64,000 bases of DNA from CAZTTG01 sp964615935 (GTDB lineage: Bacteria > Planctomycetota > UBA1135 > GCA-002686595). Made by a program: the position numbers and the translations under genes. The stretch spans positions 1 through 64,000 of the forward strand of contig CAZTTG010000022.1 of the NCBI GenBank assembly GCA_964615935.1, read 5' to 3'. Below, in pieces: positions 1 through 9,379 of the stretch. The stretch's first letter is position 1; every line of letters starts with the position of its first letter. A model generated the notes under the pieces. That model saw only the letters and a list, made by a program, of their open reading frames with translations, was not told where the DNA came from and ran no database searches.

Positions 1-2
1 GC

Positions 3-533
3 GCCACCGAGATCGACGCCATCGTCACCAACATGCTCACCCTGGCGCGGCCGGACCACCTGGCCCTGGAGGTCATCGATCCCCGAGAGCTGGTGCGCGC
101 GGCGGTCGACTCCTCCCACGCCGGTCGCCGCGACCGGACGGCGCGCTGGACCATCGCCACCGAGGTCTCCGCGCCGCGCCTCGAGGGGGACCGCATCAAG
201 CTGCGCCAGGCGCTCCGCAACTTGGTGTCCAACGCCATGGACGTGCAGCCCGATGGCGGGCAGGTGGAGGTCACCGTCACCGAGAGCGGCGGGCGCGCCC
301 TCTTCGCCGTCTCCGACGCCGGACCGGGGGTGCCGGCGGAGGTTCGGGATCAGATCTTCGACCCCTTCTTCACCACGCGCGCCGACGGGACGGGCCTGGG
401 GCTGGCGCTGGTCAGCACCATCGCCGCACTGCACGGCGGCAGCGTCGACGTCGACCGCGATCCCTCCTCCATGGGAGGCGCGCGCATCACCCTCAGCGTC
501 CCCCTCCGGCACACCCATTCCAACGCCAGTTGA
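3..533 (+). CDS. Sensor histidine kinase, C-terminal part (partial)
   Basis: The 5' end lies outside the window; the frame is open from base 3. What remains is the end of the dimerisation helix (EIDAIVTNMLTLARP, typical of the segment after the HisKA phospho-His) and a complete HATPase_c domain: N-box around LVSNAMD, G1 box DAGPGVP, F-box DPFFTTR and G2 box GTGLGLALV. It should autophosphorylate and pass phosphate to the NtrC-type regulator encoded 17 bp downstream. Position ahead of flgB suggests a FlrB/FleS-type flagellar kinase; that role is inferred from context, while the kinase family is clear from motifs. Confidence 0.9.
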   Translation, partial: ATEIDAIVTNMLTLARPDHLALEVIDPRELVRAAVDSSHAGRRDRTARWTIATEVSAPRLEGDRIKLRQALRNLVSNAMDVQPDGGQVEVTVTESGGRALFAVSDAGPGVPAEVRDQIFDPFFTTRADGTGLGLALVSTIAALHGGSVDVDRDPSSMGGARITLSVPLRHTHSNAS

Positions 534-550
534 ACACGGATCCGCAGTAG

Positions 551-1954
<1,404 letters not shown>

Positions 1955-1968
1955 TCGCGGAGGACGCC

Positions 1969-2328
1969 ATGAGCGTCAATGGACTCGACAACCCGCTCCT
2001 GGGGCGCCTGCTGCACGCCGCCACCCGGCGGCACCAGGTGATCGCCAGCAACATCTCCAACCAGAACGTGCCCGGCTATCGCCGCAAGACCCTCGAGTTC
2101 GAGTCCTTGCTGCAGGACGCCCTGACGCGCCGGTCCTCCTCCCTGGAGGGGATCGAGCCGCGCGTCGTGACCGACACGCTCACCCCGCCCCGGGCCGACG
2201 GCAACAACGTCACCCTGGAGCTGGAGATGAACCTCCTGCGGCAGAACCAGCTCCTCTACGAGACCTACATGAGCATCGGAGCGGCGCGAGTGGAGATGAT
2301 CCGCGCCAGCATCCAGGACGATCGCTAG
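1969..2328 (+). CDS. flgB: Flagellar basal-body rod protein FlgB
   Basis: 119 residues, normal family length. The N-terminal rod motif is clear (HAATRRHQVIASNISNQNVPGYRRK), followed by the short C-terminal helix with LLRQNQLLYETYM that packs into the proximal rod. A GGAGGA Shine-Dalgarno sits seven bases before the ATG, one of the better ribosome sites in this operon. It is the first structural gene after the two-component pair and is followed by flgC after 27 bp. FlgB is exported through the flagellar type III apparatus and forms the rod with FlgC, FlgF and FlgG. Confidence 0.96.
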   Translation: MSVNGLDNPLLGRLLHAATRRHQVIASNISNQNVPGYRRKTLEFESLLQDALTRRSSSLEGIEPRVVTDTLTPPRADGNNVTLELEMNLLRQNQLLYETYMSIGAARVEMIRASIQDDR

Positions 2329-2355
2329 CGCCGGCTCGGCCAGCGGACCATCACC

Positions 2356-2790
2356 ATGAGTGGAATCGACAGGCTGTTCGCGGGAATGCAGGCCCCGGCC
2401 TCCGGGATGGCGGCCGAGCGCGTCCGCATGAACATCATCTCCCGCAACATCGCCAACGCCAGCACCACCAGCACCTCCGGCGGCGGCCCCTATCGCCGCC
2501 AGATGGTGCAGTTCGAGCCCCTGCTGCTGCGCAGCCTGGGCGGGGGCCTGGAGAACGTCGGCGTGCGCGTGTCCCGGATCGTCGAGGACCTGGAGACTCC
2601 CATGGAGCGGGTCCTGCTGCCGGGGCACCCCGACGCCGACGAGGAGGGCATGGTCACCATGCCCAACGTCAACACCATGCGCGAGCTGGCCGACCTGATC
2701 ACGGCCATGCGAGCCTACGAGGCCAACATGTCGGTGCAGGACTCCTTCATGCGCATGGCGGAGCGGGCCCTGCAGTCGCTCAGGGGATGA
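2356..2790 (+). CDS. flgC: Flagellar basal-body rod protein FlgC
   Basis: 144 residues. Shows the FlgC N-terminal rod motif (MNIISRNIANASTT..GGPYRRQ), the central VEDLETPMERVLLPGHPDAD segment (consensus Y.PGHPDA) and the C-terminal TMRELADLITAMRAYEANM helix shared by rod and hook proteins. No strong Shine-Dalgarno is visible ahead of the ATG. It lies between flgB and fliE in the usual order. Function is formation of the proximal rod. Confidence 0.96.
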   Translation: MSGIDRLFAGMQAPASGMAAERVRMNIISRNIANASTTSTSGGGPYRRQMVQFEPLLLRSLGGGLENVGVRVSRIVEDLETPMERVLLPGHPDADEEGMVTMPNVNTMRELADLITAMRAYEANMSVQDSFMRMAERALQSLRG

Positions 2791-2807
2791 CCCGGTAGGG
2801 AGCTCGT

Positions 2808-3179
2808 ATGTCGATCCGCGGAGTGGGACAGGGAGGCGGCCTGGCCGGCGAGGCGCTGCGCGCTGCACTGGCGCGGCAGGCCGAGGCCGCCCGCGCGATC
2901 GCCGAAGCCCTGCCCGAGGTGGCCGCGCCCAAGGCCGAGGCGCCCCCGGGCCAGTTCACCGGCTCCCTCACCGATGCCCTGGCCCAAGGCCTCGAGCAGA
3001 TGGACGGCGCCGCGCGCGTGCCGGAGAACCTGCCCCTGGAGATGGCCCGGGGCGAGGTCACCGACCTCCACGAGATCGTCGCCCGGCTGAAGAAGTCGGA
3101 CCTCACCGTCAAGTTCGCCCTCGAGATCCGCAACAAGCTCATCGACGCCTACCGCGAGGTGATGCGCATGAGCGTGTGA
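2808..3179 (+). CDS. fliE: Flagellar hook-basal body protein FliE
   Basis: 123 residues, slightly longer than many FliE proteins because of an Ala-rich N-terminal stretch. The C-terminal signature is clear: LHEIVARLKKSDLTVKFALEIRNKLIDAYREVMRMSV, matching the family pattern of FliE ending in a rod-like helix. FliE joins the MS ring to the proximal rod. It lies between flgC and fliF; fliF starts 10 bp after its stop. Confidence 0.94.
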   Translation: MSIRGVGQGGGLAGEALRAALARQAEAARAIAEALPEVAAPKAEAPPGQFTGSLTDALAQGLEQMDGAARVPENLPLEMARGEVTDLHEIVARLKKSDLTVKFALEIRNKLIDAYREVMRMSV

Positions 3180-3189
3180 ACAGCTCCCC

Positions 3190-4788
3190 ATGAACCTCGA
3201 CCTCCAATCCCTGCTGGAGCAGCTCAAGGGCGCCAGCTCCAGGTCCAAGGCCACCGCGGCGATCACCGGCCTGGCGCTGGTGTGCGTCCTCGCGGTGGCC
3301 GGCGTGGTCGCCAGCCGGCCCCACTACGTCGTCTTCCAGAGCGGGCTCGACGACCGCGACAGCGCCGCGGTGCAAGAGGCCCTGGCCCAGGGCGGCATCG
3401 CCTTCAAGGTCAGCGGCTTCCCGGGGCCCTTCGTCGTCTACGTGAACGAGGGCCGGGTGGCCGCCGCCCACGCCGCGGTGGCCCTGGCGGGCGCCCTCAA
3501 GCGCGATCCGCGCGGGATCGTGCCCGGCCAGGGCGGAGCCTCCTCGGTCTTCCAGGGCGCCCGCGAGCGCACCCAGAGCGCCTGGAAGCGCGAGTGGGAG
3601 GAGACCGAGCAGCTCCTGGAGACCCTCGACTTCGTGTCCGAGGCCAAGGTGGTCACCTCCACCCCGCCGGAGACGCCCTTCGGCCGCAAGGGCGAGGGTC
3701 TATCGGCCTCGGTGGCCCTCCACCTGCGCGGCGGCGCGACGCTCACCCGCGAGCAGCAGCAGATGGCGGCGCGCCTGGTCACCTACCGCTTCGACGTCCC
3801 CGCCGATCGCGTGATCATCACCGACCAGTTCGGGAACTCGCTGTACGACCCCTCGGGGGCGGAGGGGGGGCTGGGCCACTCGACCGACCTCCTGGCCCAG
3901 GAGGCCCAGCGGGACGAGCGCCTGGCGCAGCAGGCCATGCAGAGCATCGAGCGGGCCTACGGCGCCGACCGGGCGCACGTGACGGTCCACTCGGAGTGGG
4001 ACTACGACCAGGTCACCGAGATCGAGAGCCTCCCCGATCCCCAGTCCAAGGTGGTGCGCGAGAGCTACAGCACTTCCACCAAGACGCCCCAGGGCGGCCC
4101 GACCGTGGGCGGGACGCCGGGGATGCCCTCCAGCGTCGGCGACGGGGGCCTGGGCCTCTCGGGCGCCGGCGCGACCGGCTCCCCGGCCGGCGGATCCGCG
4201 GAGGAGACGCTCGCCTCCACCAAGGAGGAGCGGATGCTCTACGCGACCGGCAACACGACCAAGAGCACCGTGCGGAGCGGTCCGCGCCTCAGGAAGCGCA
4301 CCGTGTCGCTGCTGATCGACGAGAAGCTGGCCGGCGAGCTGGGCGAGCGCCTGGTGGAGCTGGAGGAGGCGGTCCAGGCGGCGGTGGGCTACGACGCCGC
4401 GCGCGGGGACGTCTTCGAGACCGCCACCGCGCCCTTCCAGGGCGATCCGCCGGCGCTGGACGAATCCGGCCAGCCCATCACCGAGGGGGGCGGGGGGGTC
4501 TCCCGGATGCTCGAGCTACTGCTCGAGCGCGGCATCGAGATCGTCGCCGCCGTGGCCTTCATCGTCCTCCTGTTCAAGAGCCTGCGGGGGGGGTCGAAGC
4601 GCAAGGCGCAGGCGGAGGCGACCTCCGCGCAGGAAGCCGCGGCCGAGCGCGAGCGGCCCGTAGAGATCGATCCCGAGGCGCTCGCCCGCGAGCAGGTGGA
4701 GGGGCTGATCCAGACCGATCCCGAGCGGGTGGGCAAGATCCTCTCCCGCTGGGCCCGTGAGGACAAGCTGGTGGGGTCGGGACAATGA
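3190..4788 (+). CDS. fliF: Flagellar MS-ring protein FliF
   Basis: 532 residues. An N-terminal transmembrane helix (about 22-45) is followed by two periplasmic ring-building motifs including EGRVAAAHAAVALAGAL and the RAHVTVH segment. A Gly/Ser/Pro-rich loop is at about 290-350, a second transmembrane helix at about 450-470 (IVAAVAFIVLLF), and a cytoplasmic tail ending in EGLIQTDPERVGKILSRW that binds FliG. The stop overlaps the fliG start by four bases (ATGA), so the two are translationally coupled. FliF forms the inner-membrane platform for the C-ring and export gate. Confidence 0.96.
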   Translation: MNLDLQSLLEQLKGASSRSKATAAITGLALVCVLAVAGVVASRPHYVVFQSGLDDRDSAAVQEALAQGGIAFKVSGFPGPFVVYVNEGRVAAAHAAVALAGALKRDPRGIVPGQGGASSVFQGARERTQSAWKREWEETEQLLETLDFVSEAKVVTSTPPETPFGRKGEGLSASVALHLRGGATLTREQQQMAARLVTYRFDVPADRVIITDQFGNSLYDPSGAEGGLGHSTDLLAQEAQRDERLAQQAMQSIERAYGADRAHVTVHSEWDYDQVTEIESLPDPQSKVVRESYSTSTKTPQGGPTVGGTPGMPSSVGDGGLGLSGAGATGSPAGGSAEETLASTKEERMLYATGNTTKSTVRSGPRLRKRTVSLLIDEKLAGELGERLVELEEAVQAAVGYDAARGDVFETATAPFQGDPPALDESGQPITEGGGGVSRMLELLLERGIEIVAAVAFIVLLFKSLRGGSKRKAQAEATSAQEAAAERERPVEIDPEALAREQVEGLIQTDPERVGKILSRWAREDKLVGSGQ

Positions 4789-5807
4789 GCCGCGGCCGAG
4801 GACCCACCGGCGCCCACCGGGCGGCCGCCTTCCTGCTGAGCCTCGAGAAGGAGGACGCCGCCAGCATCCTGCGCCAGATCGACGAGAAGCTGGTGGTCCA
4901 GGTGGTGGAGGCCATGGGCGATCTCGACCCCAGCCTGACCGATCCCGAGAGCGTCCGGCGGCTGTACTTCGACCTGGCTCAGCACGTGCACGTGCCCGAG
5001 GGGGTGCGCTCCAAGGACGAGGTCGAGCTGCGCCGCATGCTGGAGGAGACCTTCGACGCCGAGGAGGCCCAGGCGGTGCTCGACCGCATGCACGATCGCC
5101 GCCTCCAGGAGCGCCCCTTCCTGACCATCGAGTACGAGCCGGCGGCCAACATCGCCATGGCGCTGGAGGACGAGAGCGAGGCGGTCATCGCCGCGGTCCT
5201 GGCCCACCTCTCGCCGGGCCTCTCGGCCGAGGTGCTGGCGTCCTTCGAGGAGGAGCGGGCGCTCTCGATCGTGCGCCGCATGGCGGGGCTGATCCCGCCC
5301 AACATCGACACCCTGCGGTCCATCGCCACCGAGCTGTCCGAACGCCTGGAGCGCATCGCCGAGGGCCCCGTGGCCCCCGACCGCACCGAGCGCCTCAAGA
5401 CCATCGCCGAGATCCTCAACTACTCCGAGCCGGGGATCGAGAAGTCGGTCCTGGAGGGCATCGACGAGGACGATGCCGAGATGGCCAACGAGATCCGCGA
5501 CCACATGTTCACCTGGGACGAGCTGGCCACCGTCGATCGGCGCGCCATGCAGAAGATCCTGGCCTCGGTGGACACGCGCACCCTCTCGCTGGCCCTCAAG
5601 GGCTGCGACGCTCAGGTGGAGCAGAACATCACCGGCAACCTCAGCTCGCGCGTGCGGGCCATGGTGGAGGAGGAGCGCGATCTGGCCGGCGCCATCCCCA
5701 TGAGCGAAGTGCAGCGCTCGCGGGAGGAGATCATGAAGGCGGTGCAGGCGCTCATCACCTCGGGCGAGTACAGCCCGGTCCGCGCAGGGGAAGACCTTGT
5801 CTCCTGA
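4785..5807 (+). CDS. fliG: Flagellar motor switch protein FliG
   Basis: 340 residues, normal length. The N domain begins GAHRAAAFLLSLEKEDAASIL and binds FliF. The middle domain contains IVRRMAGL and ERLKTIAEILNY, and the C domain has MFTWDELATVDRRAMQKIL and TLSLALKGCD, the torque-generating region that meets MotA. Start overlaps fliF (ATGA); the 3' end overlaps fliH by 11 bases. It transmits torque from the stator to the C-ring formed with the FliM and FliN encoded further downstream. Confidence 0.96.
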   Translation: MSRGRGPTGAHRAAAFLLSLEKEDAASILRQIDEKLVVQVVEAMGDLDPSLTDPESVRRLYFDLAQHVHVPEGVRSKDEVELRRMLEETFDAEEAQAVLDRMHDRRLQERPFLTIEYEPAANIAMALEDESEAVIAAVLAHLSPGLSAEVLASFEEERALSIVRRMAGLIPPNIDTLRSIATELSERLERIAEGPVAPDRTERLKTIAEILNYSEPGIEKSVLEGIDEDDAEMANEIRDHMFTWDELATVDRRAMQKILASVDTRTLSLALKGCDAQVEQNITGNLSSRVRAMVEEERDLAGAIPMSEVQRSREEIMKAVQALITSGEYSPVRAGEDLVS

Positions 5808-6336
5808 AAGGATCCGCCTGGAGCAGTCGCCCAGCGGGGCGCGCGTGGTTCCCGGGGGGCTGGAGGCCCTGTGGGAGGAGCGCGCCCGCGCGCGCGCCGA
5901 GCTGGCCTGGGAGGCGGGCCGAGCCGAGGCCGAGGCGGGCGCCGTCAGGGCCCTGGAGGAGGCCGTCTCCCGCCTGGACGAGGAGCGCGAGGGGGACCGG
6001 CAGGAGCTGGCTCGCACCGCGGTGCTGCTGGCCCTGGAGATCGCCCGTCAGCTCCTGCGGCGCGAGGTCCCGCGGGGCGGCTACGACCTGGAGGCCATCG
6101 TGCGCGAGGCCCTGGCCGCGGCGGACGTCGGCCGGGGGCCGTGCACCGTGCGCCTCAACCCCGAGGACGCCGATCGCGTGCAGAACGTCGCCTTCCGCTC
6201 GGGCACCCGGGTCGAGCCCGATCCCGGCGTGCCGTGCGGGAGCGTGCAGATCGACACCCCCCGCGGGCTCCTGGTGCGGGACCTGGACGAGGCCCTGCGG
6301 GACATCGGAGAGCGGCTGCTCTCGAGTCTCTCGTGA
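5797..6336 (+). CDS. fliH: Flagellar export ATPase regulator FliH
   Basis: 179 residues from a TTG start that overlaps the end of fliG. Composition is typical of FliH: a Glu/Arg/Ala-rich coiled-coil N-terminal half (about 20-75), then a globular C-terminal half ending in a GSVQIDTPRGLLVRDLDEAL segment, close to the FliH/type III HrpE consensus. The stop TGA shares its last A with the fliI ATG. It should bind and restrain FliI during export. The TTG start is chosen because it keeps the FliH N-terminus in frame; another start cannot be ruled out. Confidence 0.87.
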   Translation: MSPERIRLEQSPSGARVVPGGLEALWEERARARAELAWEAGRAEAEAGAVRALEEAVSRLDEEREGDRQELARTAVLLALEIARQLLRREVPRGGYDLEAIVREALAAADVGRGPCTVRLNPEDADRVQNVAFRSGTRVEPDPGVPCGSVQIDTPRGLLVRDLDEALRDIGERLLSSLS

Positions 6337-7658
6337 TGCTCGACCTCGAGGCCTGCAGGCAGGAGATCCGCGCCGGCGCCCGCCCGCGCTACCGCGGCCA
6401 GGTGGACCACGTCTCGGGAGTCCTGGTGGAGGCGGTGGGCGTGCCCGCCGCGGTGGGCGAGCTGTGCCGCATCCGCCGCCGGGAGGGCGGCGACATCGAC
6501 GCCGAGGTGGTCGGCTTCCGGGGCAACCGCACCCTCTTGATGCCCCACGGGGAGCTCGCCGGCATCGCGCCCATGCAGCCGGTGGTGGCCCTGGAGCGGC
6601 CCTTCAGCGTGCCCGTGGGCCCCGAGCTCCTGGGTCGCGTGATCGACGGCTTCGGCCGGCCCATCGACGGCGGCCCGCCCCTGCCCGCCCTGCAGCTCTC
6701 GCCCGCTCACAAGCCCTCCCCCGATCCCATGCGGCGCCGGCCCATCCGTTCGCCGCTGCAGACCGGGGTGCGCTCCATCGACGCCTTCGCCACCCTCGGT
6801 CGCGGCCAGCGCATGGGGATCTTCGCCGGCTCGGGCGTGGGCAAGTCCTCCCTGCTGGCCCAGATCACCCGCGGCACCGACGCCGAGGTCACCGTGGTGG
6901 CCCTGGTGGGCGAGCGGGGGCGCGAGGTGCGCGGCTTCGTGGACGACGTCCTGCACGGCCCGACGGCCCGGCGCGCGGTGGTGGTGGTGTCCACCTCCGA
7001 CCGACCGCCCATCGAGCGCTTCGCGGCGCCCTTCACCGCGGTCACCGTGGCCGAGCACTTCCGCGACGCGGGCCAGGACGCCCTCCTGGTCATGGACTCG
7101 GTGACCCGCTTCGCCTCGGCCTCGCGCGAGATCGGCCTGGCCGCGGGCGAGCCCCCCACGGTGCGCGGCTATCCCCCCAGCTTCTTCGCCACCGTCCCCA
7201 AGCTGGTCGAGCGCCTGGGCTGCTCCGAACGCGGCAGCATCACCGGGATCCTGACCACCCTGCTCGACGCCGACGACCCCAGCGATCCGCTGGCCGACAC
7301 CATGCGCGGCCTGCTCGACGGCCACCTGTTCCTCGACCGGGGCCTGGCCCAGCAGGGGCACTTCCCGCCGGTGGACGTGCTCGGCAGCCTCTCGCGCCTG
7401 ATGCCGCAGCTCGTCTCGGCCGAGCACGCCGCCCAGGCGGGCGCCCTGCGTGAGATCCTGGCCGCCTGGCGCGACGGCCGCGACCTGGTGGAGATCGGCG
7501 CCTACCAGGCGGGCACCAACCCGGTCCTCGATCGGGCGCTGCGCCTGATGCCCGCCCTGAAGGTCTTCCTGCGCCAGGGCGAGCGCGAGGCCAGCGGCTT
7601 CGAGGAGACCGCGGCCGGCCTGGAGGCCCTGTGGCGGGCATCGGAGGAGGGTGAGTGA
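6336..7658 (+). CDS. fliI: Flagellum-specific export ATPase FliI
   Basis: 440 residues from the ATG at 6336 (the frame is open further upstream but that part is out-of-family). Walker A is GSGVGKSS. The F1-ATPase-like core continues with VGERGREVRGF, Walker B LLVMDSVTRFA and the family signature GEPPTVRGYPPSFF. This is the hexameric ATPase that energises unfolding and entry of flagellar export substrates. It is coupled to fliH at its start (TGATG) and to fliJ at its end (GTGA). Confidence 0.96.
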   Translation: MLDLEACRQEIRAGARPRYRGQVDHVSGVLVEAVGVPAAVGELCRIRRREGGDIDAEVVGFRGNRTLLMPHGELAGIAPMQPVVALERPFSVPVGPELLGRVIDGFGRPIDGGPPLPALQLSPAHKPSPDPMRRRPIRSPLQTGVRSIDAFATLGRGQRMGIFAGSGVGKSSLLAQITRGTDAEVTVVALVGERGREVRGFVDDVLHGPTARRAVVVVSTSDRPPIERFAAPFTAVTVAEHFRDAGQDALLVMDSVTRFASASREIGLAAGEPPTVRGYPPSFFATVPKLVERLGCSERGSITGILTTLLDADDPSDPLADTMRGLLDGHLFLDRGLAQQGHFPPVDVLGSLSRLMPQLVSAEHAAQAGALREILAAWRDGRDLVEIGAYQAGTNPVLDRALRLMPALKVFLRQGEREASGFEETAAGLEALWRASEEGE

Positions 7659-8182
7659 GGCGCTTCCGCTTCCGCCTCGAGAGGGTGCTGGGGGCCCGCC
7701 GGACCCAGGAGGAGGCCGCGCGCAGGCGCTGGCAGATGGCCCTGGCCGCGCTCCATCGGGCGCGGGAGCGGGTCGGCCTCGCGCGCGAGGCGATCAGCAC
7801 GGCGCGGGTCGAGATCGCCCGCCTCCTGGGGGCCGGCCGCCTGCGCCCCGGGGAGATCCTCGTCGGCCAGCGCGCCGAGGAGGCCCTCTCGAACGAGCTG
7901 GCGCGGGCCCTGGTGGGGCGCGAGGAGCGCCGGGCCGCGGCCCGGGAGCGCCGCGACGCCTGGAGCCAGGAGCGGCGCCGGGTCGAGGGCCTCGAGCGCC
8001 TGCGCGAGCGCCACCTCGAGCGGCACCGGCGCCAGGAGCGCCGCGACGACTCGCGGGGGCGGGACGAGATCGTCCTGGCGCGCTTCGGCCGGGCGGGGCC
8101 GCGATTTGGCTTCAGCCCTTCCGGCGGGGGAGCCGATCTCCCGATTCGGGGGGATTCCGGGGACTCCAGGCGGATGCCATGA
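7655..8182 (+). CDS. fliJ: Flagellar export chaperone FliJ
   Basis: 175 residues from a GTG overlapping the fliI stop. Starts MRRFRFRLERVLGARRTQEE, the characteristic FliJ opening, and continues as one long Arg/Glu/Ala-rich coiled coil to about residue 145. The last 30 residues are Gly/Ser/Asp-rich and look disordered; FliJ is usually about 145 residues, so the tail is extra. FliJ acts as the stalk inside the FliI hexamer and escorts chaperones. Identification rests on opening, coiled-coil nature and strict position after fliI. Confidence 0.88.
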   Translation: MRRFRFRLERVLGARRTQEEAARRRWQMALAALHRARERVGLAREAISTARVEIARLLGAGRLRPGEILVGQRAEEALSNELARALVGREERRAAARERRDAWSQERRRVEGLERLRERHLERHRRQERRDDSRGRDEIVLARFGRAGPRFGFSPSGGGADLPIRGDSGDSRRMP

Positions 8183-8931
8183 ACAAAGCCGCATACCTGT
8201 CTTGCGTGGGCGCCGCCGGGCTGGCTCTCTTCGCCGGCTCGGTCCTGGGCTTCGGGCGGATGCTCGGCGCGGACATGAACCAGGTGCCGCTCCTGGGCTC
8301 GCTCCTGGCGGCCGAGGAGGAGGCGCCGGAGGAGCCCGCTCCGACCGAGGGCACGCCGCCGGAGGTCACGGCGCCCCCCGCGACTGGAGGCGCCAGGAAC
8401 CCCGAGCCGGGGACCCCGCGTCCGCCCCGGCCGCCGCGGTCCACGGCGACCCTCCTGGATCTCTTCGTCCTCGACTCGCCCTTCGACCTGGGCCAGCTCG
8501 AGAAGCTCGAGGGCCGCCTCGAGCAGCGCCTGGCGGAGCTCGACGCTCGCGAGCGGGCCCTGGAGGATCGCTCGGCCGAGATCGAGGAGCGCCGGACGCG
8601 CCTGGAGGAGGACCTGGCGACCCTGGACCGCTACCGGGAGGCCCTCGACCAGCTCCAGAGCGAGCTGCGCATGCGCGAGCAGGAGATCGCCCGCGACGAG
8701 ACCGCTCGGGACGAGCGGGACGCGGCCAGCTACCAGGAGATCGGGGCGCTCTTCGCCGAGGGCGACGCCGAGGAGGTGATCGGGCGCCTGACCGCGGGAT
8801 ACGCGCCCGAGGAGGCCGCCCGGGTGCTGCGGACCCTCAGCCCGGAGCGGGCGCACGAGCTCCTCAACGCGATCACCCCGGTGGAGGAGTGGAAGGAGTA
8901 CGCCGAGGCCTTCTCGCGGGCGCCCCGCTAG
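8179..8931 (+). CDS. motE: MotE-like flagellar chaperone (MgtE N-domain fold)
   Basis: 250 residues starting at an ATG that overlaps the fliJ stop. One N-terminal transmembrane helix (about 5-25) is followed by a Glu/Pro/Thr-rich linker (45-85), a coiled coil (about 95-190), and a C-terminal segment (SYQEIGALFAEGDAEEVIGR, then YAPEEAARVLRTLSPERAHELL) of the MgtE intracellular N-domain type seen in MotE. MotE is reported to chaperone MotC/stator-associated proteins in rhizobia, and homologues often follow fliJ. Last gene of the first flagellar operon. Confidence 0.82.
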   Translation: MNKAAYLSCVGAAGLALFAGSVLGFGRMLGADMNQVPLLGSLLAAEEEAPEEPAPTEGTPPEVTAPPATGGARNPEPGTPRPPRPPRSTATLLDLFVLDSPFDLGQLEKLEGRLEQRLAELDARERALEDRSAEIEERRTRLEEDLATLDRYREALDQLQSELRMREQEIARDETARDERDAASYQEIGALFAEGDAEEVIGRLTAGYAPEEAARVLRTLSPERAHELLNAITPVEEWKEYAEAFSRAPR

Positions 8932-8997
8932 AGCCCTCGAGCGCTCGTTGCGTGGGCATTCGAGTCGAGTTCCGGCGCTCGAGGGCTCGAGCGCTCG
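8931..8997. repeat. Inverted and direct repeat cluster after motE
   Basis: The 14-mer GAGCCCTCGAGCGC at 8931-8944 recurs as its perfect reverse complement at 8975-8988. A 17-base unit starting at 8931 is repeated directly at 8981-8997 with two mismatches. Both copies contain self-complementary CTCGAG. This could act as a weak terminator or protein site; there is no T-tract. Confidence 0.7.
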
Positions 8998-9000
8998 CCG

Positions 9001-9036
9001 GCGGGCGAGCTCGGGCTCCGTCAGGAGCCCGCCCGC
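9001..9036 (+). terminator. GC hairpin, possible transcription terminator of the fliF-type operon
   Basis: GGGCTCC (9013-9019) pairs with GGAGCCC (9024-9030) around a GTCA loop. The stem continues with GCGGGC (9001-9006) against GCCCGC (9031-9036) across a six-base bulge. There is no T-run behind it, so intrinsic termination is uncertain. Confidence 0.45.
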
Positions 9037-9308
9037 GCCACGCGAGCGCAGCGAGCATGTGGCGCAGCAGCGCGCGGCGCGAGCATCGGCCTGCTTCGAG
9101 TCCCCTGGCCCGCGCGAGAGCCCGGCCGAGGCGGCGCCGACGCAGCCGGCGCGCCGAGGAGGACTCTCCGGCGCGCCGGGTCGGCCCGAGGCGAAGCTCC
9201 GCTGGCGTTCTGCACCAGGGCCGGCGGGCGGGCTCGTTCGGGGATGCGAATCAGCCGCAAGCCCCGCGTAGGCAAGGAGTTGGGCCCGCCCATCTGGGAC
9301 GGGTAGCT

Positions 9309-9336
9309 TCAAGCGAAGGGCCCGGGCGGCCGATAA
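9309..9336 (+). promoter_or_regulatory. FliA (sigma-28)-type promoter ahead of motA
   Basis: A perfect GCCGATAA -10 box occupies 9329-9336. Twelve bases upstream is TCAAGCGA (9309-9316), matching the TAAAG core of the -35 box at four of five positions. Start of transcription would be near 9343, about 37 nt before the motA ATG. Position before stator genes, normal FliA targets, supports it. Confidence 0.7.
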
Positions 9337-9379
9337 CAGAGGCGACCGCGGCCGTCCCCCCGCCAGCGGCGTCCCCTCT

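Larger units (their letters stand above)
8932..9379. other. 448-bp non-coding gap between motE and motA
   Basis: I see no credible gene here: open frames are Arg/Pro/Ala-rich translations of GC-rich DNA with no recognisable start context. The gap holds an inverted/direct repeat cluster just after the motE stop, a compact hairpin at 9001-9036 and a FliA-type promoter near 9309-9336. It separates the hook-basal-body operon from the stator/switch operon. Confidence 0.7.
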
